DNA of 64,000 nucleotides from Kitasatospora sp. NBC_00240 (GCF_026342405.1 NZ_JAPEMU010000001.1:1984001-2048000); one strand, 5' to 3'; counted from the stretch's first letter, positions 24,065-33,287 are shown. Program-made: numbers and translations. The notes: a model not told the origin generated them from the sequence alone.

Positions 24065-24439
24065 ATGGCGAATCTGGAGACGTCCCTCAAGGAAGCCATG
24101 ACCATCGAGGGCGCGATCGGCGTCGCACTGGTCGACTACGGCAGCGGCATGGCCCTCGGCAGCCTCGGCGACGGCGCCGAACTCGACCTCAACGTCGCGG
24201 CCGCCGGCAACACCGACATGGTCCGCGCCAAGATGCGCACCATGGAGATGCTCAACCTGCACGACAACGAGATCGAGGACATCCTGGTCAGCCTCACCAA
24301 CCAGTACCACCTGGTCCGGCCGCTGGCGACGCAGAACGGCCGCGGCCTGTTCCTGTACCTCGCGCTCAACCGCAACCGCGCCAACCTGGCGATGGCCCGC
24401 CACCACCTGAAGCGGATCGAGGCCGGGCTGGAGATCTGA
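24065..24439 (+). CDS. Roadblock/LC7-like small protein
   Basis: This 124-residue soluble protein has the alternating helix/strand pattern of roadblock/LC7 (longin-like) domains. An amphipathic N-terminal helix (NLETSLKEAMTI) leads to a strand GAIGVALVDYGSGMALGSL, then a central helix (DMVRAKMRTMEML), strands DILVSLTNQYHLVRPL and GLFLYLALNRNRANLAM, and a last helix (ARHHLKRIEAGLE). Such proteins often act as regulators of small GTPases or as oligomeric scaffolds in actinomycetes. ATG 24065 follows AGGAGG. The next gene, an ArsR-type regulator, starts 85 bases downstream and may be co-transcribed. The family call rests on fold pattern and is moderately secure; partners are unknown. Confidence 0.7.
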   Translation: MANLETSLKEAMTIEGAIGVALVDYGSGMALGSLGDGAELDLNVAAAGNTDMVRAKMRTMEMLNLHDNEIEDILVSLTNQYHLVRPLATQNGRGLFLYLALNRNRANLAMARHHLKRIEAGLEI

Positions 24440-24524
24440 CCCGGCGGCACCGGCCCGGCAGCAAAGGGCGCCGGACACCCCGGCCGCACCCGGCCAGACC
24501 CCGCGGCAGCAGGAGGGCAGAGAC

Positions 24525-24854
24525 GTGGCCGCACCCCTCTACCAGGCGAAGGCCGAGTTCTTCCGGATGCTCGGCCACCCCACCCGCATCCGGGTGCTGG
24601 AACTGCTCCAGGCCGGCCCCACACCCGTCCGCGAACTGCTCGCGGACCTCGACATCGAGCCCTCCAGCCTCTCCCAGCAGCTCGCGGTGCTGCGCCGCTC
24701 CGGAATCGTGACGGCCAGCCGCGAGGGCTCGACGGTGGTGTACGCCCTGGCCGGCGGGGACGTCGCCGACCTGCTCAGGTGCGCCCGCCGGATCCTCACC
24801 CTGCTGCTGGCCAAGCAGGGCACCCTGCTCGCCGAACTGCGCGCGGCCGACTGA
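24525..24854 (+). CDS. ArsR family winged-helix regulator
   Basis: This is a compact 109-residue ArsR/SmtB-type winged-helix transcription factor. The family pattern is clear: FFRMLGHPTRIRVLELL (helices 1-2), PVRELLADLDIEPSSLSQQLAVLRRSGIV (recognition helix) and the wing TASREGSTVVYALAG, then a dimerisation helix (DLLRCARRILTLLLAKQ). There is no metal-binding ELCVC motif; only one Cys is present, in the last helix, so the effector is probably not a metal bound in the classical site. The GTG start at 24525 follows AGGAGG. It lies downstream of the roadblock-like gene and converges on a HAD phosphatase. Targets are not evident from the sequence. Confidence 0.85.
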   Translation: MAAPLYQAKAEFFRMLGHPTRIRVLELLQAGPTPVRELLADLDIEPSSLSQQLAVLRRSGIVTASREGSTVVYALAGGDVADLLRCARRILTLLLAKQGTLLAELRAAD

Positions 24855-24964
24855 CGGCCCGGATCGGCCACCGGACACCGGCGGCAGGCCCCGCCCGCTG
24901 CCCCGCCCCGCCCCGCCCAGGCCGAGGGAGCCGCAACGCGGATCGCTTCTCAGGTCGTCGCGGC

Positions 24965-25621
24965 TCAGGCAGTCGCGGCCAGCAGTCCGGGCAGCTTCCG
25001 CATGTCGTCGAAGACCACGGTGCCCGCGCCCGCCAACCGGGCGGCCGGCGTCAGACCCCCCGCGTACCCGAAGGCCCGCATCCCGGCCGCCCGGGCGGCC
25101 CGCACCCCGTAGGCGCTGTCCTCCACCACCGCGCAGCGGGCGGGGTCGGCCCCCATGGCCCGGGCCGCGTGCAGGAAGAGGTCGGGCTCCGGCTTGCCCC
25201 GGGGGACGTCCTCGGCGCTGAAGATCCGGCCCGCGAACCGCTCGAACAACCCGGTGCGGGCCAGATTGCGCCCGATCGAGCCGTGCCCGCCGTTGGACGC
25301 CACGCAGGACGGGAGCGTGAGCGCGTCCAGTGCCTCGGTGATCCCGTCCACGACGGTGAGCCGGGCGTCGAGCGCGTCCCGGTACCAGGAGTGGTAGGGC
25401 TCCTCCCAGCCCTCCTCCAGCGGCCGGCCGAGCCGCTCCTCCACGGCGGCCCGCCAGGCCTCGGTGGACGAGCCGACCAGCCGTTCGACGATCTCCGCCT
25501 CGGTGAACGCGCAGCCCAGGTCGGCGAAGACCCGGGCGTCCACCTGCACCGCTATCCGTTCACTGTCGACGAGTACGCCGTCGCAGTCGAAGATCACCAG
25601 CTCGAAGGGCTCAGCAGTCAT
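24965..25621 (-). CDS. HAD family phosphatase (beta-phosphoglucomutase-like)
   Basis: This 218-residue haloacid dehalogenase-superfamily hydrolase acts on small phosphorylated metabolites. Motif I is FDCDGVLVDS with nucleophile D12 and acid/base D14. A helical cap (about 20-90) follows, then motif II at SNGG, the Lys of motif III in PRGKPEPDLFL, and motif IV VVEDSAYGVRAARAAGM. The cap and sequence resemble beta-phosphoglucomutase and 2-deoxyglucose-6-phosphatase, but the substrate cannot be read from sequence. The start is ATG 25621 (MTAEPFEL); upstream codons in frame are not conserved. It is divergent from the M6 protease gene at 25866. Confidence 0.88.
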   Translation of the reverse strand: MTAEPFELVIFDCDGVLVDSERIAVQVDARVFADLGCAFTEAEIVERLVGSSTEAWRAAVEERLGRPLEEGWEEPYHSWYRDALDARLTVVDGITEALDALTLPSCVASNGGHGSIGRNLARTGLFERFAGRIFSAEDVPRGKPEPDLFLHAARAMGADPARCAVVEDSAYGVRAARAAGMRAFGYAGGLTPAARLAGAGTVVFDDMRKLPGLLAATA

Positions 25622-25865
25622 GCCGGGCAGCCTACGGCCGGGGGCCCGGCCCGGGGCGGGCTTGCGGGACTTCGCGGTGCCCGGCCGCACCGGCGGGTGG
25701 GTTCGTCCACGACCGGAGGTGCCGCCCCCTCAGGTCTTCCGTGTGACCCATGACATGTGAAATATTACAACCCTTCACCTGGTCTGCCCGCCTCCCGCCC
25801 GTTCCCCCGGCCGGCCCGCCGGACCGCCCTCCCCCGACCACCACCGTCCGGAAAGGACCGGTCAG

Positions 25866-28229
25866 TTGCGCAGACTGTCCGCGATACTCGCGGCGGCGCT
25901 CACCACCGGCGCCACAGCGGCCACCCTCCTCGGCACCCCCGCCCAGGCCGCACCCCCGCAGCCCGTACCCGCCCTCGCCGCCGCCCAGGGCACCGAGGGC
26001 ACCGAAGCCCCCGCCCAACCGCTCGCGCCGCAGGAGCGCGAGCGGCAGTCGCTGCGCACCAAGGCGCTGGAACAGCTCAACAAGGGCGCCGTCGCCCGCA
26101 CTTCGGACGGCCGGGCGCCCGCGAAGGTCAAGGTCGGCAACGACTACGTCCAGCTCGCGCAGCAGCGCAAGGACAAAGTCTTCGTCATCCTGGCCCAGTT
26201 CGGCGACCAGGTCGACGACTCGACCCTGTACAACGGGCAGCCGCGCTACGGCGGCACGCCGGGGCCCCTGCACAACCGGATCCCGCAGCCGGACGGCAGC
26301 GACACCCACACCCTCTGGAAGAGCGACTTCGGCCGCGACTACTACCAGCGGATGTTCTTCGACGACGCGCCCGGCGCCAACTCGATGCGCGCCTACTACC
26401 GCACCCAGTCCTCGGGCCGGTACGACCTCGACGGCACCGTCAGCGACTGGGTGACCGTCCCGTACAACGAGGCCCGGTACGGCAGCAACAAGGGCCCGCA
26501 GGGCAGCGGCGCCTGGACCCAGACGCAGGAGTTCGTCCGGGACGCCACCAAGGCCTGGTACGACGGCGAGAGCGCCAAGGGCCGCAGCGCGGCGGACATC
26601 ACCGCCGAACTGGCCCAGTACGACGTCTACGACCGCTACGACCACGACAAGGACGGGAACTTCGAGGAGCCGGACGGCTACCTCGACAACGTCGTGGTGG
26701 TGCACGCGGGCGTGGACGAGACCTGGGGCGGCGGCGCCCAGGGTGCGGACGCCCTGTGGGCGCACCGCAGTTGGGAGTTCCCCGACCCGGCCGGGCAGAC
26801 CGGCCCGGCGGGCAACCGGATCGGCGGCACCCCGGTCGGGGACACCGGCCTGTACGTCTACGACTACGTGCAGGCGGGCGAGAACAGCGGAGTCGGCCTG
26901 TTCGCCCACGAGTTCGGCCACAACCTGGGCCTGCCGGACCTCTACCCGACCACCGGCGGCGAGAACGCCGTCAGCTTCTGGTCGCTGATGTCCTCCGCCT
27001 CCTACCTGGGCAAGGGCCGCAACACCACCGGCGAGTACCCGGGCGACCTCGACGCCTGGAGCAAGCTGCAGTTCGGCTGGCTCAACTACGACGAGGCCCA
27101 GGCCGGCACCAGGTCCAGCCACGCGCTCGGCGTCAGCGGCTACAACACCGACCAGGCGCAGGCCGTCCTGGTGCACCTGCCGCCGGGGCGGACCACCACC
27201 ACGCTGGCCGAGCCCTACCAGGGCGCCGCCCAGTGGTGGAGCGACACCGGCGACAACCTGGACGCCTCCCTCGGCCGCACGGTCGACCTGACCGGCGGCG
27301 GCGGCCCGGCCGCGCTGGACGCCGCCGCCTGGTACGACATCGAGCAGGACTACGACTTCCTCACGGTCGAGGCCTCCACGGACGACGGCCGGACCTGGCG
27401 GCCGCTGCCCGGCACGGTGAACGGCACGCCCATCGGCGACACCCCCGCCCGCACCCCGGGCCTGAGCGGCACCTCGGCCGGCTGGACCCAGCTGCACATC
27501 CCGCTGGACGCCTACCTCGGCCGGGCGGCCCGGGTCCGCTTCCACGCGACCTCGGACGGCAACACCCACGGCAAGGGTGTACTGATCGACGCCGTCCGGA
27601 TCACGGCGGGCGGCACCACCCTCGTCGAGGACGGCGCCGAGAGCGGCGGCCAGGGCTGGACCAGCACCGGGTTCGGCGTGGTGAACGGTAAGGACGCCGT
27701 CCGCGAGCACCCCCGCGCGTACCTGGTGGAGAACCGCCGCTACGTCGGCTACGGCGCCTTCCTGAAGACCGGCCCGTACAACTTCGGGTACTCCGGCGTG
27801 GCCGGCAAGGCCGGCGTGATCGACACCTACCCGTACCAGGAGGGGGTGCTGATCTGGCTCTGGGACACCGGCTACGCGGACAACAACACCAGGGACCACC
27901 TGGGCGGCGGGCTGATCCTGCCGGTCGACGCGCACCCCGCGTCGATCCGCTTCGGCAGCGGCAGCCTGGTCAACGGCCGCGCGCAGAGCTACGACGCGCC
28001 GTTCTCGCTGAGGCCCACCACGGCCTTCACACTGCACAGCGCGGGTGTGGCCACCAGGTTCGCCGCCGAGCCCGCGGTGCCGGTCTTCAACGACCGCACC
28101 GGCGTGTACAGCGACCCGGCCAACCCGGAGCTCGGCGTCAAGGTGCCGGACACCAACACCAGGATCGAGGTCGTCCGCGAGACCCGCGACGGCCGGCTGA
28201 CCACCGTGAAGGTCGGCCCGGCCGCCTGA
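25866..28229 (+). CDS. Secreted M6 family metalloprotease (immune inhibitor A-like)
   Basis: This is an exported zinc protease of 787 residues. A signal peptide (1-28, cut near AQAAPP) is followed by a pro-region and the M6 catalytic domain. The zinc motif is HEFGHNLGLPD (H348, E349, H352), with the downstream Asp as probable third ligand. The C-terminal third has the immune inhibitor A pattern: VEDGAESGGQGW and the tyrosine-rich AYLVENRRYVGYG, beta-rich domains for substrate or cell contact. The start is TTG 25866, the only start placing the signal peptide correctly, with AAAGGA about 7 bases upstream. It degrades extracellular protein and fits with the collagenase and peptide importer nearby. 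An ATGTGAAAT element lies 103 bases upstream. Confidence 0.9.
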   Translation: MRRLSAILAAALTTGATAATLLGTPAQAAPPQPVPALAAAQGTEGTEAPAQPLAPQERERQSLRTKALEQLNKGAVARTSDGRAPAKVKVGNDYVQLAQQRKDKVFVILAQFGDQVDDSTLYNGQPRYGGTPGPLHNRIPQPDGSDTHTLWKSDFGRDYYQRMFFDDAPGANSMRAYYRTQSSGRYDLDGTVSDWVTVPYNEARYGSNKGPQGSGAWTQTQEFVRDATKAWYDGESAKGRSAADITAELAQYDVYDRYDHDKDGNFEEPDGYLDNVVVVHAGVDETWGGGAQGADALWAHRSWEFPDPAGQTGPAGNRIGGTPVGDTGLYVYDYVQAGENSGVGLFAHEFGHNLGLPDLYPTTGGENAVSFWSLMSSASYLGKGRNTTGEYPGDLDAWSKLQFGWLNYDEAQAGTRSSHALGVSGYNTDQAQAVLVHLPPGRTTTTLAEPYQGAAQWWSDTGDNLDASLGRTVDLTGGGGPAALDAAAWYDIEQDYDFLTVEASTDDGRTWRPLPGTVNGTPIGDTPARTPGLSGTSAGWTQLHIPLDAYLGRAARVRFHATSDGNTHGKGVLIDAVRITAGGTTLVEDGAESGGQGWTSTGFGVVNGKDAVREHPRAYLVENRRYVGYGAFLKTGPYNFGYSGVAGKAGVIDTYPYQEGVLIWLWDTGYADNNTRDHLGGGLILPVDAHPASIRFGSGSLVNGRAQSYDAPFSLRPTTAFTLHSAGVATRFAAEPAVPVFNDRTGVYSDPANPELGVKVPDTNTRIEVVRETRDGRLTTVKVGPAA

Positions 28230-28259
28230 CCGTCATGACCTGACGGACGGCGGCCACCA

Positions 28260-28292
28260 GGCCCCGGCCCCGCCCACCGGCGGGCCGGGGCC
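28260..28292. terminator. Terminator between M6 protease and tetR
   Basis: An 11-bp perfect stem (28260-28270 with 28282-28292) with an inner 3-bp extension lies between the convergent M6 protease gene and the TetR gene. It is GC-rich and without a U-tract. Confidence 0.75.
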
Positions 28293-28337
28293 CTCGCGCG
28301 TCCGGGTCCGGTGGCGCTCCGCGGGCCGGCCGACCGG

Positions 28338-28985
28338 TCAGCCGGGGCCGTACCCGAGGCCGGCGGCGCCGGTGCCGAGCAGGCCGAAGGCCAGCTCCGC
28401 CTCGGCGACGGCCTGCGGGTAGGCCTCGTCGGCGGTGACGCCGGGTGCGAGCCTGGTCCAGTTGTGCCAGGTGAGTTCCTGGCGCACGGCGACGTACTGG
28501 GCGGCGATCAGGCGTGGCGCCAGCTCGCCCCGGCCGGTGACGGCGCCGGCGAGGGCCTCGGCCAGCGCCTCGGTGTCGGCGGCGAGGAAGTCGCGCAGGT
28601 GGGAGCTGAGACTGCGGGTCTCGTAGACCAGCCGCTGGAAGGCGAGCACGTCGGGGTGGTCGCAGTGGCCGGTCGCCGGGTCCTGCTCGGCCAGCCGGTC
28701 GAGGAAGTGCCGGCGCAGCGCCGTCAGCGGCGGCTGCCCGGCCGGCCGGGCGAGCACCACCCGGGCGGCTTCGCCGAGGTGGTCGGCGAAGCGGTGCAGG
28801 ACCAGGTCCTCCTTGCTGGCGAAGTAGCGGAACAGCGTCGGCTTGGACACCTCGGCCGCGGCGGCGATCTCGGCGACCGAGACCTGCTCGAAGCCCTTGG
28901 CGAGGAACAGCGAGATCGCAACGTCGGCGAGGGCCTGACGGGTGCGTTCCTTCTTCAGGGTCCGCAGACCTCCGGTCTCAGTCAT
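28338..28985 (-). CDS. TetR family regulator of the adjacent FAD monooxygenase
   Basis: This 215-residue TetR-type repressor has an N-terminal HTH (about 12-58: RTRQALADVAISLFLAKGF, VSVAEIAAAAEVSKPTLFRYFASKEDLV). The C-terminal ligand domain is helical with no recognisable signature. ATG 28985 is used; an upstream ATG exists but lacks conservation and a ribosome binding site. The gene is divergent from the FAD-dependent monooxygenase at 29130, a classic TetR-target arrangement. The 144-base gap holds direct and inverted repeats (29017-29055) that are likely operators. It probably derepresses the monooxygenase on sensing an aromatic compound or antibiotic, but the ligand is unknown. Confidence 0.88.
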   Translation of the reverse strand: MTETGGLRTLKKERTRQALADVAISLFLAKGFEQVSVAEIAAAAEVSKPTLFRYFASKEDLVLHRFADHLGEAARVVLARPAGQPPLTALRRHFLDRLAEQDPATGHCDHPDVLAFQRLVYETRSLSSHLRDFLAADTEALAEALAGAVTGRGELAPRLIAAQYVAVRQELTWHNWTRLAPGVTADEAYPQAVAEAELAFGLLGTGAAGLGYGPG

Positions 28986-29016
28986 GGGCCCAGCATAGTC
29001 CAGCATCACAACCCGG

Positions 29017-29055
29017 GAAGATTCGTTACCAGGTTGCATATCTTCCTCGGTTGCA
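29017..29055. promoter_or_regulatory. Putative TetR operator region, tetR/monooxygenase
   Basis: Two exact GGTTGCA direct repeats (29032-29038, 29049-29055) are 17 bases apart start to start, and the inverted pair GAAGAT/ATCTTC (29017-29022, 29039-29044) overlaps them. This is the least GC-rich part of the divergent promoter region and the natural place for the repressor to bind. Confidence 0.5.
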
Positions 29056-29129
29056 CTTTCATGGGTGGGGCACCGGGCCGACCGGCCACCGGGAGCAGCA
29101 CGACACCATCGGAAGTGGGGAAGCACGAC

Positions 29130-30671
29130 ATGACCGCCGTACTGATCGTGGGCGCCGGCCCGACCGGACTCACCCTCGCCTGCAGCCTCGCCCGCCAGGG
29201 CGTCGGCGTCCGCGTGATCGACAAGTCCCCCGCCCACCACCGGATCTCACGCGGCAAGGCACTCAACCCGCGCAGCCTGGAGGTGCTCGCCGACCTGGGG
29301 CTCGGCGAGCGGCTGGCCGCCGCCGGCCGCACCGGGCTGGTGTTCCGCAAGTACTTCGCCGGGGAGCACGTCTCCGACACCGACCCCTCCGCCGATGTGG
29401 TCCCGAGCCCGGAGGCCCGGTACGGGACCGCGCTGTCCATCCCGCAGTGGCGGACCGAGGAGCTGCTGCGCGAGCGCCTGGCCGAGTACGGCGTGACCGT
29501 CGAGACCGGGGCCGAGCTGGCCCGGTTCACCCAGGACGAGCACGGGGTACGGGCCGACCTCGCCGACGGCCGGCGGGTCACGGCCGACTACCTGGTCGGC
29601 TGCGACGGCGCCCGCAGCAACGTCCGGCACCAGCTCGGGGTGGCCTTCGAGGGCAGCACCGACGAGGACCGGACGATGTTCTGCGGGGACGTCGAGGTCG
29701 AGGGCGACCTCGACCCGACCGTCTGGCACCAGTGGTTCGACCAGGACGGGGCCGTCCTGCTCTGCCCGTTCGAGGGCACGCCGGTGTGGCAGCTCCAGGC
29801 CACCCCCGAACTCGGCCCCGACGGCCGCCCGGTGCCGCCCACCCTGGAGGGCTTCCAGCGGCTGTTCGACCGCTTCGCCCGGATGCCCGGCGTTCGGCTG
29901 CGCAACGCCAGCTGGCTCTCCACCTGGCGGTCCAACGTCCGGCTCGCCGAGAGCTACCGCGCCGGACGGGTGTTCCTGGCCGGCGACGCCGCCCATGTGC
30001 ACCCGTTCGCGGGCGGGCTGGGGATGAACACCGGTATCCAGGACGCCTGGAACCTCGGCTGGAAGCTCGCCCGCGTGCTGGCCGGCCGGGCCGGCGACGC
30101 CCTGCTCGACAGTTACCAGGAGGAGCGGCTCCCGGTCGCCGCGGTGGCACTGGACCTGAGCACCACCGCGCTGGCCAAGGTGATGGAGGCCGTCCGGGTG
30201 CCCGGGGTGGGCGTGGAGGCCGTCGCCACCCCGGACCTGCGCGGCCTGGGCATCCACTACCGGTGGAGCAGCCTGTCCGGCGGGGCCCCGGACGCCACCG
30301 GCGACGGACCGCGCCCCGGGGACCGCGCCCCGGACGCCCCCGGCCACCGGCCCGGCGGCGCGCCCGTCCGGCTGTACGAGCTGTTCGCCGGGGGCCGGTT
30401 CACCCTGCTCGGCTTCGGCCCCAACGCCCGGGCCGCGCTGGCCGGGCGGGGCCCGGAGGTGCGCGCGGTCGCGGTCGACGCGACCCAGGACGGCCCGGCC
30501 GCTCCGGAGGGAGCGGACGTTCTGCTGGACACCGACGGCCACGCCCGGCGCGCGTACGGGATCACCGGGGACGCGCTGGTGCTGGTCCGCCCCGACCACC
30601 ATGTCGCGCTGGTTGCACCGGCCGACGGCGGGTCGCTGATCCGCGAGTACCTGGCGGGGCTCGGGCGGTGA
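29130..30671 (+). CDS. FAD-dependent aromatic monooxygenase (PHBH/RdmE-like)
   Basis: This 513-residue class A flavoprotein monooxygenase hydroxylates aromatic or polyketide substrates using NAD(P)H and O2. It has the FAD-binding VLIVGAGPTGLTLA (about 4-17), the DG motif YLVGCDGARSNVR and the second FAD motif RVFLAGDAAHVHPFAGGLGMNTG. The C-terminal 140 residues form a thioredoxin-like domain (FTLLGFGPNARAAL, ALVLVRPDHHVALV) as in tetracycline- and rifampicin-type hydroxylases. ATG 29130 follows GGGGAAG. It is divergent from a TetR regulator, which suggests induction by a small molecule, so catabolism or antibiotic inactivation are both possible. No biosynthetic cluster surrounds it. Confidence 0.88.
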   Translation: MTAVLIVGAGPTGLTLACSLARQGVGVRVIDKSPAHHRISRGKALNPRSLEVLADLGLGERLAAAGRTGLVFRKYFAGEHVSDTDPSADVVPSPEARYGTALSIPQWRTEELLRERLAEYGVTVETGAELARFTQDEHGVRADLADGRRVTADYLVGCDGARSNVRHQLGVAFEGSTDEDRTMFCGDVEVEGDLDPTVWHQWFDQDGAVLLCPFEGTPVWQLQATPELGPDGRPVPPTLEGFQRLFDRFARMPGVRLRNASWLSTWRSNVRLAESYRAGRVFLAGDAAHVHPFAGGLGMNTGIQDAWNLGWKLARVLAGRAGDALLDSYQEERLPVAAVALDLSTTALAKVMEAVRVPGVGVEAVATPDLRGLGIHYRWSSLSGGAPDATGDGPRPGDRAPDAPGHRPGGAPVRLYELFAGGRFTLLGFGPNARAALAGRGPEVRAVAVDATQDGPAAPEGADVLLDTDGHARRAYGITGDALVLVRPDHHVALVAPADGGSLIREYLAGLGR

Positions 30672-30724
30672 CGCGGGCCGGCCCACGTGAACGCCCGCCC
30701 CGCGGGCACCCGGTGAGGGCGCTC

Positions 30725-30768
30725 GTGGGACGGGCGTGGGACGGGCGTGGGACGGGCGTGGGACGGGC
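30725..30768. repeat. Four tandem 11-bp repeats
   Basis: Four exact head-to-tail copies of GTGGGACGGGC occupy the intergenic region between the monooxygenase and collagenase genes. They are non-coding and resemble a variable-number tandem repeat. Confidence 0.92.
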
Positions 30769-30852
30769 GTGGGGATGGAGCCCGGCCGGGCGCGGCCCTC
30801 GTGGAAGGTTCCCCGCCGCGCCCGACCGGAGTTGTCGGTCGTGCCGTCCGGA

Positions 30853-33246
30853 CTACCGCCGCAGCGGGCCCTCGCAGGTGTAGTCGGCGGTGCCGGCCCG
30901 GCCGGTGGGCCAGATGTCGACCTTGCCGAAGCTGCAGTTCATGTCGTCCAGGTTGTTGGCGACGCCCTTGGTCCGGGTCAGGATGAAGTAGTCGACCGTG
31001 TCGGACATGTCCTTGAACACCTGGTCCGCGCTGCCCGAGTCGGCGAGGTTGGCGGTCACCTGACCGGTGCAGACGAAGCGCATCGGCTTGTTCGCCCAGT
31101 CACCGTTGTCCTTGCAGTTCGGCGTGGCACCGGTGGCGGCGGCGAAGGCGGACCGCACCTCGGAGGCGTAGGCGAACTTCAGCGAACCGTTCGGCGTGAA
31201 GGCGGTGCTGGGCACGTAGAGGCTGTCCACCGCCCGGATCCGGTCGTCCAGGAAGGCGCTGTAGCCGGCCCGGATCGCGGCGTCCGCGCCGACCCGGCCG
31301 CGCCAGGCGTCGAAGCCCGCCGGGTCGTCGGCACGCTGGTAGCCGTACATCTCCCGTAGCAGTGAGGGGTGTTGCTGCCAGAGGTACTCGAAGAACGTCC
31401 CGGCGTAGTTGTAGAAGTGGAACGCCGGGGTGTCGTCGTAGGTCGCGTGGAGCAGCGCGTTCACGGTCATCCGCGGGATGCCGGCGGCCTCGTCCTTCGC
31501 CAGCTTGGCCACCAGCGACTTGCGGACCAGGATGCCCTGGTCACGGGTCGAGCCGTCGAAGAACTCGGCCGTGCCCTCGTCCATCGCGGTGGTCAGGTCG
31601 CCCGAGTACCAGCGCGGGTCGCCGAAGTAACCCGGTACCGCCCAGCGCCCGTTGAGGTAGTGGGTGTACTCGTGGCGGAACAGCTCCTCCAGGGTGAGGG
31701 TGGAGTCCTGCGGCACCCGGCGCTGGTAGGTGTAGAAGGTGGCGCCGTTCTCGATGTAGATGCCGCCGTTGTTGGTGCCGTAGCCGGTGAGCAGCGGGTG
31801 GTAGACCTCGTAGTCGGCGCGCGAGGCGTACAGGTGGATGTGCAGCGTGGAGTTGGTGTCCCCGGCCAGCGGGACGTCGGTGCCCAGGACGCGGAAGAAC
31901 TGCGTCTTGACCTGCTTGCTCGCGTAGTACATCTGGTCGACGGTGGCCCGGTCGAGGGCGGTGTGCACCTCGACGGCGCCGTTGTCGTAGCGGTAGGTCT
32001 GCGGGAAGAGCTGGGCCTCGATCTGGTCGGTGCAGACGTTGAACTGCGCGCAGACCTGGTAGTAGTTGGCCCAGCCGACCAGCTTGACCCAGGGGTCGGA
32101 GAAGGCGCCGAAGGCGGCCTTGGCGGTGTCGAGCAGGGTGCCGAGCTCGGCGACCACGGCGGTCCTGAGCGGGGCTATCTGGCCGAACCTGCCGTACTCC
32201 CCCATCGCGTCACGGGCCATCCAGGCGTTCTTGGTGCCCTTCAGGTGGCCGTGGCCGGCGAAGGCCCGGAACGCGGCGCGGTAGTCGGCGTCGGCGGCGA
32301 CCACCGCGGTGAAGGCCTGGTCGCCGTTGTAGATGCCGAGGTAGTTGACGTTCAGCGCGGCCAGGCCGGCCGTGCCCCAGGCCGCACTGTCCGCCACCGC
32401 GGTGCCGGGGCCGAACTTGGCCAGGATCCGCTTCACCAGCGCGAGGTTCTGCTGGCGCAGGCCCACGCTGCCCGCGGTGATGGTCATCTCCCGGACGGTC
32501 GCGCCGGCCGATTCGGTGTCGTCGAAGGCGTGGGCGTACGCCGAGTACGCGGCGACGGCCTGCTGGACGGCCGCGAGGGTGGCGGCGTCGGTGACGTCGA
32601 TCTCGGTGTGGTTGAAGTCGAAGTAGACCGTGGCGTGCAGGTAGGTCCAGAGGGTGTAGAAGCGTTCGGCGCTGCCGCCGTCGGCGGCGCCGGCGAGCTG
32701 GGTGATGCGCTGGGCGACGGCCTGCACATGGGCGTCGTCCATGGTGGTGGCGTAGCGGGCGTCCCAGGTCCAGAGGAAGTTCCGGACGCAGCCGTCGACG
32801 GTGACCGCCGGGTCGGTGAGGAAGTCGGCCAACTGGCCGGGGCCGAGGCCGGTCATCCCGTCCAGCGTGCACGGGACGCCGGCCGCGGTCGCGGCGGTGG
32901 CGGCGATGGCGGGCGCGGCTGTCGGGGCAGGGGCGATCGGGGCGGGCGCGCCGACCCGGTCCGGGAGCAGGCCGGGGACGGGCGAGTCGCCGAGCGAGCC
33001 GCCGCCGGGGGCGGGGGCCGCCCCGCCGGACTTCGCGGTGGCGGTACCGAGGTGGTCGACCTCGTCGTAGGCGGTCGGGTCGGGCGTGGTGCCGGTGACC
33101 GGCGCCGGGGCGGGGGTGGTGACGGGTGCGGGCGCCGTGGGGCCGGCGGGGGTGGCCGCCTGTGCGCTCTGCAGGGCCGGCAGGGTGAGCGTCGCGGCCA
33201 GGGTGGCGGCCAGCAGAACTCGACGTGCGGTGCTGTGAGTTGGCAC
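30853..33246 (-). CDS. Secreted M9 family collagenase
   Basis: This 797-residue secreted microbial collagenase cleaves triple-helical collagen and gelatin. A signal peptide (1-30, ending SAQA) is followed by a Pro/Ala/Thr-rich stretch (31-110), the helical M9 activator domain (about 115-400) and the peptidase domain with HEYTH (525-529) and the downstream Glu ligand in MDEGTAEFFDG about 30 residues on. A small C-terminal domain (about 710-797) has four cysteines (NCKDNGDW, FVCTGQ, DMNCSFGK, YTCEG), probably two disulfides. GTG 33246 has GGAG 6 bases upstream. No collagen-binding PKD domain is evident. It complements the M6 protease in extracellular protein use. Tandem 51-bp repeats lie just upstream. 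Confidence 0.92.
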   Translation of the reverse strand: MPTHSTARRVLLAATLAATLTLPALQSAQAATPAGPTAPAPVTTPAPAPVTGTTPDPTAYDEVDHLGTATAKSGGAAPAPGGGSLGDSPVPGLLPDRVGAPAPIAPAPTAAPAIAATAATAAGVPCTLDGMTGLGPGQLADFLTDPAVTVDGCVRNFLWTWDARYATTMDDAHVQAVAQRITQLAGAADGGSAERFYTLWTYLHATVYFDFNHTEIDVTDAATLAAVQQAVAAYSAYAHAFDDTESAGATVREMTITAGSVGLRQQNLALVKRILAKFGPGTAVADSAAWGTAGLAALNVNYLGIYNGDQAFTAVVAADADYRAAFRAFAGHGHLKGTKNAWMARDAMGEYGRFGQIAPLRTAVVAELGTLLDTAKAAFGAFSDPWVKLVGWANYYQVCAQFNVCTDQIEAQLFPQTYRYDNGAVEVHTALDRATVDQMYYASKQVKTQFFRVLGTDVPLAGDTNSTLHIHLYASRADYEVYHPLLTGYGTNNGGIYIENGATFYTYQRRVPQDSTLTLEELFRHEYTHYLNGRWAVPGYFGDPRWYSGDLTTAMDEGTAEFFDGSTRDQGILVRKSLVAKLAKDEAAGIPRMTVNALLHATYDDTPAFHFYNYAGTFFEYLWQQHPSLLREMYGYQRADDPAGFDAWRGRVGADAAIRAGYSAFLDDRIRAVDSLYVPSTAFTPNGSLKFAYASEVRSAFAAATGATPNCKDNGDWANKPMRFVCTGQVTANLADSGSADQVFKDMSDTVDYFILTRTKGVANNLDDMNCSFGKVDIWPTGRAGTADYTCEGPLRR

Positions 33247-33287
33247 CTGTGCTCCTGGGGTGTGGGAGGAGTGGGGGTTGGTTCGGT

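Noticed and set aside
28254..33246. Biosynthetic gene cluster around the FAD monooxygenase
   Set aside because: Neighbours are a TetR regulator and secreted proteases; there is no PKS, NRPS or tailoring gene set.
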